Notes under the pieces: generated by a model
What the model was told of the DNA's origin: nothing
Databases searched by the model: none
Seen by the model: only the letters and a program-made list of their open reading frames with translations
Origin: an uncultured Pelagibacteraceae bacterium
Lineage (GTDB): Bacteria > Pseudomonadota > Alphaproteobacteria > Pelagibacterales > Pelagibacteraceae
DNA length: 64,000 nucleotides
Reading direction: 5' to 3'
Assembly (NCBI GenBank): GCA_902628815.1
Contig: CACOOK010000001.1
Coordinates: 62,001-126,000, forward strand
Program-made: the position numbers and the translations under genes
In this document: positions 36,393-44,663 of the stretch, piece after piece
Layout of the letters: every line of letters starts with the position of its first letter
Position numbering within the stretch: the stretch's first letter is position 1

Positions 36393-36953
36393 ATGAATCC
36401 CACATCAAATAAAAGTGATTTTGAAGACCTTACTACTAATTTAAAAGATTTAGCCTATTCTTATCTTGAAAAATATAACCCCTCTAAACAACAATTAAAA
36501 GTTTACTTACTAAAAAAATATTTAACTAAAATTAAAGGCACCAAGTCAAAAAAAGAGGTAACATCAATAATCGATGAAATAGTCCTTAATTTAGAAAAAA
36601 ATAAAATTTTGAGTGACGAATTATATTCAGACTCTAAAGCAAGGATGTATCTTAGAAGGGGTTATTCTCTCAATAAGATAAATCAATCCTTAAGAAGTAA
36701 AGGAATAGATGAAAAATTTGTAAAACAAAGCTTAGAAAAAATCAAAGAAAATCAAATCGAACCTGATTTCGTTTCTGCCTTAAAACTTTGCAAGAGAAGA
36801 AGGATAGGACCTGTTAGGCCAGAAAATAACCGAGAATTATTTTATAAAAAGGATATGGGCATTTTAGCCAGGGGTGGATTTAGTTTCGATTTATCAAAGA
36901 GAGTCTTAGATCTTGATGTTAAAGAATTTAATAAGTTAATCAGACTTATTTGA
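36393..36953 (+). CDS. recX: RecX-family regulatory protein
   Basis: A 186-residue alpha-helical protein with the three-helix repeats of RecX: AYSYLEKYNPSKQQLKVYLLKKYL, SKARMYLRRGYSLNKINQSLRSKGI, and GILARGGFSFDLSKRVLDLD. RecX binds RecA filaments and tempers their activity. No recA is adjacent. The end overlaps a small convergent gene by 18 bases. Confidence 0.85.
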   Translation: MNPTSNKSDFEDLTTNLKDLAYSYLEKYNPSKQQLKVYLLKKYLTKIKGTKSKKEVTSIIDEIVLNLEKNKILSDELYSDSKARMYLRRGYSLNKINQSLRSKGIDEKFVKQSLEKIKENQIEPDFVSALKLCKRRRIGPVRPENNRELFYKKDMGILARGGFSFDLSKRVLDLDVKEFNKLIRLI

Positions 36954-37079
36954 TTTCTTTTTTTTTTCTTCTTCAACAAGAAAATCAATTTTTCTCTTAA
37001 GTGCGTTTCTTACCAAAATAAAGAATAAAACACCGAAAAAAGTAACTGATATGATAATAATAAGAATCGTTTTAATCAT
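36936..37079 (-). CDS. Small membrane protein, 47 residues
   Basis: Complement reading from the ATG at 37079 gives 47 residues: a single N-terminal helix (MIKTILIIIISVTFFGVLFF) followed by a charged tail (LVRNALKRKIDFLVEEEKKKK). The start overlaps the cysQ stop by 8 bases on the same strand, a typical coupling, and the end overlaps recX. Not recognised. The amphipathic charged tail points to a cytoplasmic partner or membrane anchor. Confidence 0.6.
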   Translation of the reverse strand: MIKTILIIIISVTFFGVLFFILVRNALKRKIDFLVEEEKKKKSNKSD

Positions 37080-37851
37080 TTAAATTTTTAGATCGCTTTA
37101 TCAGTAGACTTGGATTTCTATAGTCTGCTTTTCCGTATAAGAAAGGTTTTTCATCTAAAGTTTTGATAATAGCTCCAGCGTTTTGAGCAATAGCGTGACC
37201 TGCAGCATAATCCCACTCATTTGCCCTTTCTCTAGCAGCGTAAATATCATATTCACCTGTAGCTATAACGCAAAATTTATATGAGCTAGCCATTTTAACT
37301 ATAGAGTTTACATTATTTTCTTTGAGTTTATTTAAAATTATATCTGATGGCTTAACCACACTTGATAAAGCAACAATTTTTCCTTTAGGTTGTTTTTTTT
37401 TACAACTTATTTTATCAATTTTACCATTTTCAATTAAAAAACTTTCACCCAATCCATATGTAAAGAAAAGTCTGTTTTTTTTTGGCACACCAACAAGCCC
37501 TACAACTGGCACTTTATCAATTACTAGGGCTGCATTAATTGTATACTCTTCTTTTCCAGCAATATATTCTTTTGTTCCATCGATAGGATCAATAAGCCAA
37601 AAAACTTTTGAATTATTCTTTACTTTTAGGTCAACCGTTTCCTCAGAAATAATTTTGATATTAGGTGTTAATTCAGAAATTTTTTTAGATACTATCTCAT
37701 TTACTAATAAGTCACCATTGCTGACAGGCGATTTATCTTCTTTTATCTCTATTTTCAAACCTTCATTATAAAGCCTTATTGACTCTTTTCCCGCATATTC
37801 AAAAGTTTTGATTAAACTTTCTGCAATTACTTTTAGCTCATTCCTATTCAT
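37072..37851 (-). CDS. cysQ: 3'(2'),5'-bisphosphate nucleotidase
   Basis: A 259-residue phosphatase of the CysQ group. Metal site: ISEETVDLK and WLIDPIDGTKEYIAGKEEYTINAALV. C-terminal motif: YDIYAARERANEWDYAAGHAIAQNAGAII. It removes 3'-phosphoadenosine phosphate made in sulfate assimilation and in ACP synthesis. It overlaps the DUF3553 gene upstream and a small membrane gene downstream, so a three-gene operon is likely. Confidence 0.92.
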   Translation of the reverse strand: MNRNELKVIAESLIKTFEYAGKESIRLYNEGLKIEIKEDKSPVSNGDLLVNEIVSKKISELTPNIKIISEETVDLKVKNNSKVFWLIDPIDGTKEYIAGKEEYTINAALVIDKVPVVGLVGVPKKNRLFFTYGLGESFLIENGKIDKISCKKKQPKGKIVALSSVVKPSDIILNKLKENNVNSIVKMASSYKFCVIATGEYDIYAARERANEWDYAAGHAIAQNAGAIIKTLDEKPFLYGKADYRNPSLLIKRSKNLND

Positions 37852-38017
37852 TCTCTATTTTTTCTAATGTTACGTTTTCAATATTTATTACCCGTTTTCC
37901 AAAATTTTCGAAATTTACTGTGACCTTGTTACCTATAATTGATTGAACTTGACCTATCCCCCAATCATTATTTGCAGGATTCTTGACATAATCACCTGGT
38001 TCAAAATCAATAAGCAT
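37844..38017 (-). CDS. DUF3553 family protein
   Basis: Complement reading from the ATG at 38017 gives 57 residues with the DUF3553 pattern: FEPGDYVKNPANNDWGIGQ, VQSIIGNKVTVNFENFGKRVI. The domain resembles the small beta-barrel seen at the end of UvrD-type helicases and CarD-like proteins. It overlaps the cysQ start by 8 bases. Confidence 0.85.
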   Translation of the reverse strand: MLIDFEPGDYVKNPANNDWGIGQVQSIIGNKVTVNFENFGKRVINIENVTLEKIENE

Positions 38018-38057
38018 TATGGAAAAAAAATAATAAATATACTATACACTCTAAATT

Positions 38058-39185
38058 ATGAATTCTCTAGGAATTAATAAAACAAATAAAGAAACTAAAG
38101 TGGTTGTCGCAATGTCTGGAGGTGTTGACTCTTCCGTTGTTGCTGCTTTGATGAAAAAAGAAGGATACAACGTTACTGGAATTACATTAAAATTATACGA
38201 TGATTCTAAACAATCTAGGGGAGGGAGACAATGTTGTGCTGGTCAAGATATTATGGATGCAAAAAGAGTTTCAGAGAAAATAAGTATAAAACATGAAATT
38301 TTATACTATCAAAAAAAATTTAAGTCTGAAGTAATTGACTCTTTCATAGATAGTTATGCGGCAGGAGAAACACCGATCCCTTGTGTTCAATGTAATCAAA
38401 CGGTTAAATTTAGAGATTTATTTAAATACGCAAAGGATTTAAATGCAGACGCCCTAATAACTGGTCATTATGTATCTAGAATTCAAAAAAATGGAAACGC
38501 TAGCATGTATCGCGCTAAGGATTATAATAGAGATCAAAGTTACTTTTTATTTAGCACAACACAAGAGCAATTAAATTTTTTGAGGTTTCCTCTTGGTGAA
38601 ATAGACAAAGTAGAAACAAGATCTATAGCAAAAAAATTGGATTTAAATGTAGCAGATAAACCTGATAGCCAAGATATTTGTTTCGTTCCAAATGGAGATT
38701 ATAGTTCTGTGATAAGAAAATTCAGACCAGACTATTTTAAAAATGGAAAAATCGTTGATTTAGATGGAAATCAAATTGGTGAGCATGAAGGAATTATAAA
38801 TTATACGATTGGCCAAAGAAAAGGAATTAAAATTGCAAGCAAAAAACCATTGTATGTAATAAATATAAACTCTGATAACAATACAGTTATAGTAGGTAAT
38901 AAGGAAAATTTAGAAATTAAAGAAATCATACTTAGAGATTTAAATATTTTGGCCGATGAAAAAGAATTTGATAAAATAATAAATATCAAGGTGAGATCTA
39001 CAGGTAAACTTTTAAAAGCAAAAATTAATTTAAAAAATAATTTTGCAAAAGTTGAAATTTTAGATAAAGAAATAGGAATTTCACCAGGCCAAGCTTGTGT
39101 TTTTTATTCTCATGATGAATATGGGGATAAAGTTTTAGGAGGAGGATGGATTGATAAGACTTTTAACAATTATTTATCCACTTAA
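38058..39185 (+). CDS. mnmA: tRNA-specific 2-thiouridylase
   Basis: A 375-residue MnmA. It thiolates U34 of tRNA-Lys, Glu and Gln. The PP-loop is [18 protein letters not shown]; the catalytic Cys pair is in [13 protein letters not shown] and [16 protein letters not shown]. The C-terminal domain with YTIGQRKG and [12 protein letters not shown] is complete. Divergent from DUF3553 by 40 bases. Its final bases contain a near-match to a DnaA box, probably chance. Confidence 0.97.
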   Translation: MNSLGINKTNKETKVVVAMSGGVDSSVVAALMKKEGYNVTGITLKLYDDSKQSRGGRQCCAGQDIMDAKRVSEKISIKHEILYYQKKFKSEVIDSFIDSYAAGETPIPCVQCNQTVKFRDLFKYAKDLNADALITGHYVSRIQKNGNASMYRAKDYNRDQSYFLFSTTQEQLNFLRFPLGEIDKVETRSIAKKLDLNVADKPDSQDICFVPNGDYSSVIRKFRPDYFKNGKIVDLDGNQIGEHEGIINYTIGQRKGIKIASKKPLYVININSDNNTVIVGNKENLEIKEIILRDLNILADEKEFDKIINIKVRSTGKLLKAKINLKNNFAKVEILDKEIGISPGQACVFYSHDEYGDKVLGGGWIDKTFNNYLST

Positions 39186-39235
39186 TTAACATCTCACAAC
39201 AAGACACGCATTAAGTGATTATATTTTTTTCTAAA

Positions 39236-39241
39236 TATGAT
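39236..39241 (+). promoter_or_regulatory. Possible -10 box for the RNA at 39250
   Basis: TATGAT lies about 10 bases ahead of the structured, GC-richer stretch. The matching -35 region is poor, so confidence is low. Confidence 0.35.
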
Positions 39242-39249
39242 TTAATGAA

Positions 39250-39425
39250 AATAATTAAGAGGCAACTCTTAACTGGCCATTTAGGGAAAAACCGAGAGGT
39301 TCAAGCTTAAAGGGCAGAAAGATGAACCTAGTAGCGCTAGAATAGTTCATCGGGACGGCTTGGCGGTAGCGCCTAAAACGACGAGCCAAAAACTACTAAA
39401 TTTCTGGGCGAAAGCCTAGAAATTT
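39250..39425 (+). ncRNA. Unidentified structured RNA candidate
   Basis: A stretch between two convergent genes that is clearly richer in G and C than its surroundings and has no open frame. Visible helices: TAAGAG-GCAA-CTCTTA (39256-39271); AACC-GAGA-GGTT (39290-39301); GGCG-GTAG-CGCC (39362-39373); TAGTAG 39329-39334 with CTACTA 39393-39398; and a 3' stem with a GAAA loop between 39398 and 39425. GATGAAC (39321-39327) can pair either with GTTCATC (39345-39351) or, as TGAACC, with GGTTCA (39298-39303). Several GNRA loops suggest a folded RNA. No match to tmRNA, RNase P or SRP core sequences was found by eye; the strand is uncertain. Confidence 0.6.
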
Positions 39426-40125
39426 AAGTGGTTCCTTTCCAAAAAAATCTGGACAATAAATAAAATAAGATTACTCCCACAAAATAGTTCCATTCTAATG
39501 CATGCTTAAAATGCGTGTTACCTTTTGTTACTAAAATAGGTAAACTTAAGATTGCTACAATAACCAAGATACTCACGAGTAAAAATTTAAAAATTAAGAC
39601 TTTTTTTATTATAAATTTTTCCAACTTTTCTTTCAGTTTATAAAAATGATACACTAAATAACCTTGGGCAATTAGTTCAAAAATAATGAACAACAACAAA
39701 ACCACTCTTCTAAATAATTTATAAATTTGTATATCAAATTTTATGCCTAAAAAAATTGAATGCACTGCTAAAAAAATTGCTGATAAAATTCCGAATGTTT
39801 TGAATTTAAAATTTTTATTAGTAGAGTAAAGTTTATTTACTAAAATATTATTATTATTCCAATAATAATATAAAAGTATTGCAGTAAAAATCATTGAAGG
39901 TTTAAAGATCAAGTATTGGGGAAAGGTCCTTGATGCTCTACTTATAGATAAACTTCCATCAAAATAGGGAATAGAGAAAGCAGATCTACCAATTTGATCA
40001 ACAGTAAAAATTGTTCCCTCTAATAAATCAGGATTTTGAGATATTAAAAGACATAAATTTATAGCAAGCAATGGAATAAAAAATATCCATATACTCAATT
40101 TTCTTATTTGAGTTATTTCCGACAT
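39424..40125 (-). CDS. Hypothetical multi-helix membrane protein
   Basis: A 233-residue protein with about six predicted membrane helices. Notable conserved-looking segments are SISRASRTFPQYLIFKPSMI in the first loop and HFKHALEWNYFVGVILFYLLSRFFW at the end. I do not recognise the family with confidence. It lies 14 bases after the tiny basic gene on the same strand and ends in the 3' stem of the RNA candidate. Confidence 0.62.
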   Translation of the reverse strand: MSEITQIRKLSIWIFFIPLLAINLCLLISQNPDLLEGTIFTVDQIGRSAFSIPYFDGSLSISRASRTFPQYLIFKPSMIFTAILLYYYWNNNNILVNKLYSTNKNFKFKTFGILSAIFLAVHSIFLGIKFDIQIYKLFRRVVLLLFIIFELIAQGYLVYHFYKLKEKLEKFIIKKVLIFKFLLVSILVIVAILSLPILVTKGNTHFKHALEWNYFVGVILFYLLSRFFWKGTT

Positions 40126-40139
40126 AGATAATTTAATGA

Positions 40140-40223
40140 TTATTTCTTTTTATTTCTTTTTCTAGCTCTTCTCTTTTTTGAGCCAATTTTTCTTCTTCCT
40201 CGGTGCTTTTTTGGATAACCCAT
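40140..40223 (-). CDS. 27-residue highly basic protein
   Basis: Complement reading from the ATG at 40223 gives 27 residues, starting MGYPKKHRGRRKIGSKK and continuing with Arg/Lys to the stop (about 17 of 27 residues are Lys, Arg or His). It has an excellent Shine-Dalgarno, AAGGAGG, 6 bases from the ATG, which is rare in this window. The size and composition resemble tiny ribosomal proteins (bTHX, or mS38/AURKAIP1-like). It was too short for ordinary gene calling. It precedes a membrane-protein gene by 14 bases. Confidence 0.7.
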   Translation of the reverse strand: MGYPKKHRGRRKIGSKKRRARKRNKKK

Positions 40224-40289
40224 ATTTTTGCCTCCTTTTTTATATCTTAATTAGTAAAGTACTATATAAAAGTCAGATATACTTATTTT

Positions 40290-41486
40290 ATGAAAAAGTC
40301 TATAAGCACATTTTTAAAACACCCCACTAAAGACAATACTAATAGATCGGCAAATCCGCCAGTAACAAGAGTCTCGACAATTTTATTTAATTCAATGCAA
40401 GAAATGTATCAACACGAATTAAAAATAAAAAAACATAAAAAAGTATCCCATTATACATATGGGCGATACGGCAGTACTACTACTATTGAACTAGAAAATA
40501 TTCTTAAAGAATTAGAACAAGCATACCACGTTTTTTTGACTGGAACAGGGTTTGGTGGAATTGCTTTAGCTTTAATGTCTTTGTGTCGACCAGGAGATGA
40601 AATTTTAGTTTCAGATAATGTATATGGCCCAACAAAAGAGATATCACAGGAACTTATGAAAGAATTTAATGTGAATGCAAAGTTCTATAACCCAGATTCT
40701 TTTATTGATTTAAAAAATAAGATTTCAAAAAAAACCAAAATGATTTTAGTAGAAAACCCAGGCAGCAATACATTTGAATTTCAAGATTTATCTAAAATTA
40801 CTAAGTTAGCTAAGAAGAAAAAAATTTTCACTCTTTTAGATAATACTTGGGGCACTCCATTATATTTAAAACCATTAAAAATTGGTTTTGATATGTCTTT
40901 TTGTTCAGCTACAAAATATTTTTCAGGACATTCTGATGCAATGGGTGGATCATTGGCAGTCAACAAAAAGGTTTTTAAGAAAATAATGTTTTTTTATAAA
41001 CTGTCGGGTTACCGAATGTCCGCTGATGAAGCATATTTAATCATTAGAGGCCTAAGAACATTAGATACTAGATTAAAACAACATGCCGAGAATACTAAAA
41101 TGATAATTAATTTTTTGAAAAAACAAAAAAAAATTAAGGAAATTTTGTACCCTCATAATCCCTCTAATAAAAACTATAAACTTTGGAAAAAATATTACTC
41201 TGGCGCAACAGGTTTATTATCAATAGTTATAAAGAGCAAAAAAAAATCTTCAGTCGTTAAATTTGTAAATTCCCTTGAATTATTTGGGATTGGTTACAGT
41301 TGGGGTGGATTTGAAAGTTTAGCGATACTTCAAGAGATTAAAAGTCATAAAAAGGATGAATATTTAAAAGGAAGACAATTTTATAAATTTAAAAAAGATG
41401 AACATATCGTAAGGTTACATATTGGTTTGGAGGATCCAAAAGATTTGATTAACGATTTAAAACAAAGTTTAAAAAAAATTAAATAA
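40290..41486 (+). CDS. metC: Cys/Met-metabolism PLP enzyme, cystathionine beta-lyase-like
   Basis: A 398-residue enzyme with the PLP lysine K209 in FCSATKYFSGHSDAMGGSLAV and the family stretches SHYTYGRYGSTTTIELENIL, LTGTGFGGIALALMSLCRPGDEILVSDNVYGPT and LVENPGSNTFEFQDL. The GHSDxMGG form and the SWGGFESLA segment near the C-terminus are as in MetC. It would split cystathionine to homocysteine, pyruvate and ammonia. The next gene starts on its last base. Confidence 0.87.
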   Translation: MKKSISTFLKHPTKDNTNRSANPPVTRVSTILFNSMQEMYQHELKIKKHKKVSHYTYGRYGSTTTIELENILKELEQAYHVFLTGTGFGGIALALMSLCRPGDEILVSDNVYGPTKEISQELMKEFNVNAKFYNPDSFIDLKNKISKKTKMILVENPGSNTFEFQDLSKITKLAKKKKIFTLLDNTWGTPLYLKPLKIGFDMSFCSATKYFSGHSDAMGGSLAVNKKVFKKIMFFYKLSGYRMSADEAYLIIRGLRTLDTRLKQHAENTKMIINFLKKQKKIKEILYPHNPSNKNYKLWKKYYSGATGLLSIVIKSKKKSSVVKFVNSLELFGIGYSWGGFESLAILQEIKSHKKDEYLKGRQFYKFKKDEHIVRLHIGLEDPKDLINDLKQSLKKIK

Positions 41487-42709
41487 TGAAAAATTTTTTT
41501 CCTAACAAAACTTCATTTTATGCGTTGATCGCTGCTTGCTTTGTTGTTTGTGCTACGATGGGTGTGAGACAAACTTTTGGCCTTTACTCAAGTGAGTTTG
41601 AAACATCTGGAGGAACATCAAATACAGAGTTCGGATTAGCCATTGCCGTGCACGCAATTTTTTGGGGAATTTTTACTCCAATTTTTGGAAGAGTTTCTGA
41701 TAAGTTGGGTGGTTATGTTGTTATAGTACCAGCTTTAATTTTTTACTCTATTGCGATGTTATTGATGGGAAATAATTATATTTCTGGAATCTGGCTGCAA
41801 ATGAACCTTGGTTTACTCGTTGGTTTAGGTTTAGCCGGTGCTGCAGGAACAATATTAACACCAATGATCTCAAAACATTTTCCAAATGAAAATAGAAGTA
41901 AGGCCGCAGGTATTGTTACCGCTTGTGGAGGATTAGGAATGTTTATATTTCCTATAATAGCAAATACTTTTAAAAGTATTTCTACTTGGCAATCTTCATT
42001 TATTTTATTTTCAATAATCTTATTTTTAATGTGTATACCTGGATTTTTTGTGAAATTACCAAAAAATATAGTAACTACCGATAATTCTAATATAGATAAT
42101 CGTAGCTTGACGGAAGTTTTAAAAGAGTCATTTGCACATAAAGGGTTTCGCTTACTAATATTGGGATTTTTTGTTTGTGGTTTTCAAATTACTTTAATTG
42201 CAACTCATGTTCCAAGGTATGTGCAAGATAAAGGATTAGCTGACTGGACAGGGATGGCAATTCTAGCATTAATAGGTTTTTTTAATATAATTGGAACTCT
42301 TATAATGGGTTACTTAGGCGATAAATACAGCAAGAAAATTCTTTTAAGCGGCCTGTATTTTTTAAGAGGGGTAGCTCTTATACTTTTTATATTCTTACCA
42401 GCTTCAAATCTCTCTGCAATTTTGTTCGGTACGTCATTTGGACTCCTTTGGCTTGCTACAGTTCCAGCTACAAATGGTATAGTCGCACAAATTTTTGGAA
42501 CAAAAAATTTAAGCCTTTTATTTGGTATTGTATTTTTAAATCACCAATTTGGATCTTTCCTGGGTGCCTATCTAGGAGGTTATTTCTATGATAATTTTGG
42601 TAGTTTTGATTATGCATGGTACTTAGCAATTGTTTTATCATTTATAGCCACAGCAGTGCATTTACCAATTGATGAGAGGCCTTTGACAACTGTGGATAAA
42701 ACTATCTAA
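41486..42709 (+). CDS. MFS transporter
   Basis: A 407-residue protein with twelve predicted helices. The motif GRVSDKLGGYVVIVP in the loop after helix 2 and its repeat GYLGDKYSKKILL after helix 8 are classical MFS features. The N-terminal MGVRQTFGLYSSEF is typical of the oxalate/formate-monocarboxylate exchanger-like group. It overlaps metC by one base. Substrate unknown, possibly an organic acid or a sulfur compound. A perfect DnaA box lies in its last codons. Confidence 0.9.
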   Translation: MKNFFPNKTSFYALIAACFVVCATMGVRQTFGLYSSEFETSGGTSNTEFGLAIAVHAIFWGIFTPIFGRVSDKLGGYVVIVPALIFYSIAMLLMGNNYISGIWLQMNLGLLVGLGLAGAAGTILTPMISKHFPNENRSKAAGIVTACGGLGMFIFPIIANTFKSISTWQSSFILFSIILFLMCIPGFFVKLPKNIVTTDNSNIDNRSLTEVLKESFAHKGFRLLILGFFVCGFQITLIATHVPRYVQDKGLADWTGMAILALIGFFNIIGTLIMGYLGDKYSKKILLSGLYFLRGVALILFIFLPASNLSAILFGTSFGLLWLATVPATNGIVAQIFGTKNLSLLFGIVFLNHQFGSFLGAYLGGYFYDNFGSFDYAWYLAIVLSFIATAVHLPIDERPLTTVDKTI

Positions 42710-42792
42710 GGTTGTATTTTGAGTCCTAAACTGAATCAAAAGTGAATCAAAACATGAACATTTCATATGGTACAACTGTTAATTGTGGATAA
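42691..42792 (+). promoter_or_regulatory. Cluster of DnaA boxes and GANTC sites
   Basis: Two perfect DnaA 9-mers (TGTGGATAA) lie at 42691-42699 and 42784-42792. Between them are three GANTC methylation sites (42721, 42733, 42744), two of them inside an 11-base tandem repeat of TGAATCAAAA. GANTC is the CcrM target of alphaproteobacteria. This may be a DnaA/CcrM-controlled promoter for the next gene or part of a replication origin. Confidence 0.5.
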
Positions 42793-42850
42793 TTTTTTTA
42801 TTTAATCATGATGAGATATTTTATAGGCTCTGGGCAACAAAGGAGTAAAA

Positions 42851-43519
42851 ATGTTTTCTCAAAGATTAGGAAAAAAATTAGATAAATACCACTTACTTAA
42901 ACATCCTTTTTATCAGATATATTGGAATGAAGGAAAACTTAACAGGGAAATAATAAAAGATTACGCTGAACAATATTACCAACATGTTAAAGCTTTTCCA
43001 AGATACATTAGCGCAACACATTCGATCTGCGAAGACATTGAGAAAAGAAGAATTCTTTTAGAAAATTTGCAAGATGAGGAAAACAAAGATGGAGATCATC
43101 CAAAGCTTTGGAAAAATTTTGCTAAATCTCTTGGTGCAAATGAAAAAGAAATCGAAAATGTAAATCTTGATTGGTTCACGAAAGATATGATTGATAATTT
43201 TTTTTCTCAAGCAAGAAAATCTTATGCAGAAGGTTTAGCTTCTTTGTATACCTATGAGAGACAAATTCCTGAGATAGCAGAGACAAAAATTCAAGGCTTA
43301 AAAAAATTTTATGGAGTAAGTTCTAAAGAAGGATTGGAGTTTTTTGAGGCACATAAATCTGCCGACATAATTCACAGGGCAGAGTGTGAAAAGCTTCTAG
43401 ATGGGCTTTCAAAAAATGAGCAAGTAAAAGCTGAAAATGCTTCTTTATTGACAGCTAGATACCTCTGGAATTTCCTAAGTGGGATGGTGTCTAAACATAA
43501 ACTCAGAGCTGCAGCTTAA
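42851..43519 (+). CDS. CADD-family di-iron oxygenase, predicted p-aminobenzoate synthase
   Basis: A 222-residue helical protein of the PqqC/TenA-like fold. All six metal ligands of Chlamydia CADD are in place with constant spacing: E76, H83, E136, H168, D172, H175 (CADD E81, H88, E142, H174, D178, H181). Y21 and K146 match the CADD residues reported as the self-sacrificed substrate Tyr27 and Lys152. CADD replaces PabABC in some folate makers. A strong ribosome site (AAAGGAG) is present. No pab gene is in the window; folE is 14 kb away. Confidence 0.88.
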   Translation: MFSQRLGKKLDKYHLLKHPFYQIYWNEGKLNREIIKDYAEQYYQHVKAFPRYISATHSICEDIEKRRILLENLQDEENKDGDHPKLWKNFAKSLGANEKEIENVNLDWFTKDMIDNFFSQARKSYAEGLASLYTYERQIPEIAETKIQGLKKFYGVSSKEGLEFFEAHKSADIIHRAECEKLLDGLSKNEQVKAENASLLTARYLWNFLSGMVSKHKLRAAA

Positions 43520-43574
43520 GAATTTAAACTCTAGATTGACAATTTAGTCTAAGAGGAATACCTATGAAACAGGT

Positions 43575-44663
43575 ATGGAAATTTATCTTCCTATTGTCCA
43601 AGTTCATATAGATATAATTTTAATTTTATTTATAAGTTTTGCTGTTGGAGTACTTTCAGGTTTGTTCGGTGTTGGGGGTGGTTTTTTAATGACTCCATTT
43701 CTAATTTTTTTAGGCATTCCACCTGTTTATGCTGTACCAAATGAAATAAATAATATTTTAGCAACCTCAGTGTCAGGATCTATGACACATTGGTTTAAAG
43801 ATACTTTAGATTACAAGATGGGCTTCATGATAATTATTGGAGGAATAGCAGGTACAATCCTTGGTATCATTACTTTTACTTTTTTTAAGGAAACTGGAAA
43901 ATTAAGTTTAATCATTTCTTTATCTTATATGTATCTCCTGGCAATAATTGGAACATTAATGCTTATCGAGGGAGCGAAAGAAATAGATAGAGCTAGAAAA
44001 AAAACAATCCTAAAACAAAAATTACATACACATTATTGGATACATGGTCTTCCTCTTAAACTTCGATTTCCTAAATCAAGACTTTATGAAAGTGCTTTTA
44101 CTCCAGTAATTCTTGGCGTGGTAGTGGGTTTTGTTGCAGCTTTAATTGGAGTCGGTGGTGCCTTTTTAATGGTTCCAGCAATGATCTATCTTATAGGCAT
44201 GCCAGTAAAATTAATTCCAGGAACTTCTCTTTTCGTTACAGTATTTATCAGTGCGTTAGTTACAGTTTTGCATGCATTTAACTACGGATCAATCGATTTA
44301 ATTTTAGTTATAATTTTAGTAACAGGTTCTATTATTGGAGTACAAGTAGGCCAAAAAGTTGGTCAATATTTAGATAGTTCCCACTTAAAAACTTTGTTTG
44401 CAATGTTACTTTGTGTAGTCGCTATAGCTATAGCTTACGATACTTTCTTTTATGAAGGAATGAGACAGATTAAAAATGCAGAAATTGTAAATATTGAAAA
44501 TCTAAACTTCTTTTCAAAATTTATATCAAAACTTTCAGATAACAATCCGCTTCTATATGGATCATTAGCAATTCTTTTAGCTATTTTTTTGGGTGTGCTA
44601 GGCGCAGGTTGCAGAAAATTGTTAAGTAATTACAAACATATATTTATAATTAAAAAAAGTTAA
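43575..44663 (+). CDS. TauE/SafE family sulfite/organic-anion exporter (copy 1)
   Basis: A 362-residue membrane protein with two TauE/SafE repeats: GVLSGLFGVGGGFLMTPFLIFLG near the start and VVGFVAALIGVGGAFLMVPAMIYLIG in the middle, plus PGTSLFVTVFISALVTVLHAFNYG. About eight to nine helices. This class exports sulfite, sulfoacetate or related anions. A shorter paralogue lies convergent on the other strand and their stop codons share a TTAA. Confidence 0.88.
   Translation: MEIYLPIVQVHIDIILILFISFAVGVLSGLFGVGGGFLMTPFLIFLGIPPVYAVPNEINNILATSVSGSMTHWFKDTLDYKMGFMIIIGGIAGTILGIITFTFFKETGKLSLIISLSYMYLLAIIGTLMLIEGAKEIDRARKKTILKQKLHTHYWIHGLPLKLRFPKSRLYESAFTPVILGVVVGFVAALIGVGGAFLMVPAMIYLIGMPVKLIPGTSLFVTVFISALVTVLHAFNYGSIDLILVIILVTGSIIGVQVGQKVGQYLDSSHLKTLFAMLLCVVAIAIAYDTFFYEGMRQIKNAEIVNIENLNFFSKFISKLSDNNPLLYGSLAILLAIFLGVLGAGCRKLLSNYKHIFIIKKS

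Noticed and set aside
39175-39183. Third DnaA box at the end of mnmA
   Set aside because: TTATCCACT has one mismatch and stands alone within coding sequence.
39250-39425. tmRNA, RNase P, SRP or 6S RNA
   Set aside because: No tag peptide frame, no GAGGAAAGTC core, no GGAAGCAGCC loop, and a 5' hairpin incompatible with a long closed 6S rod.
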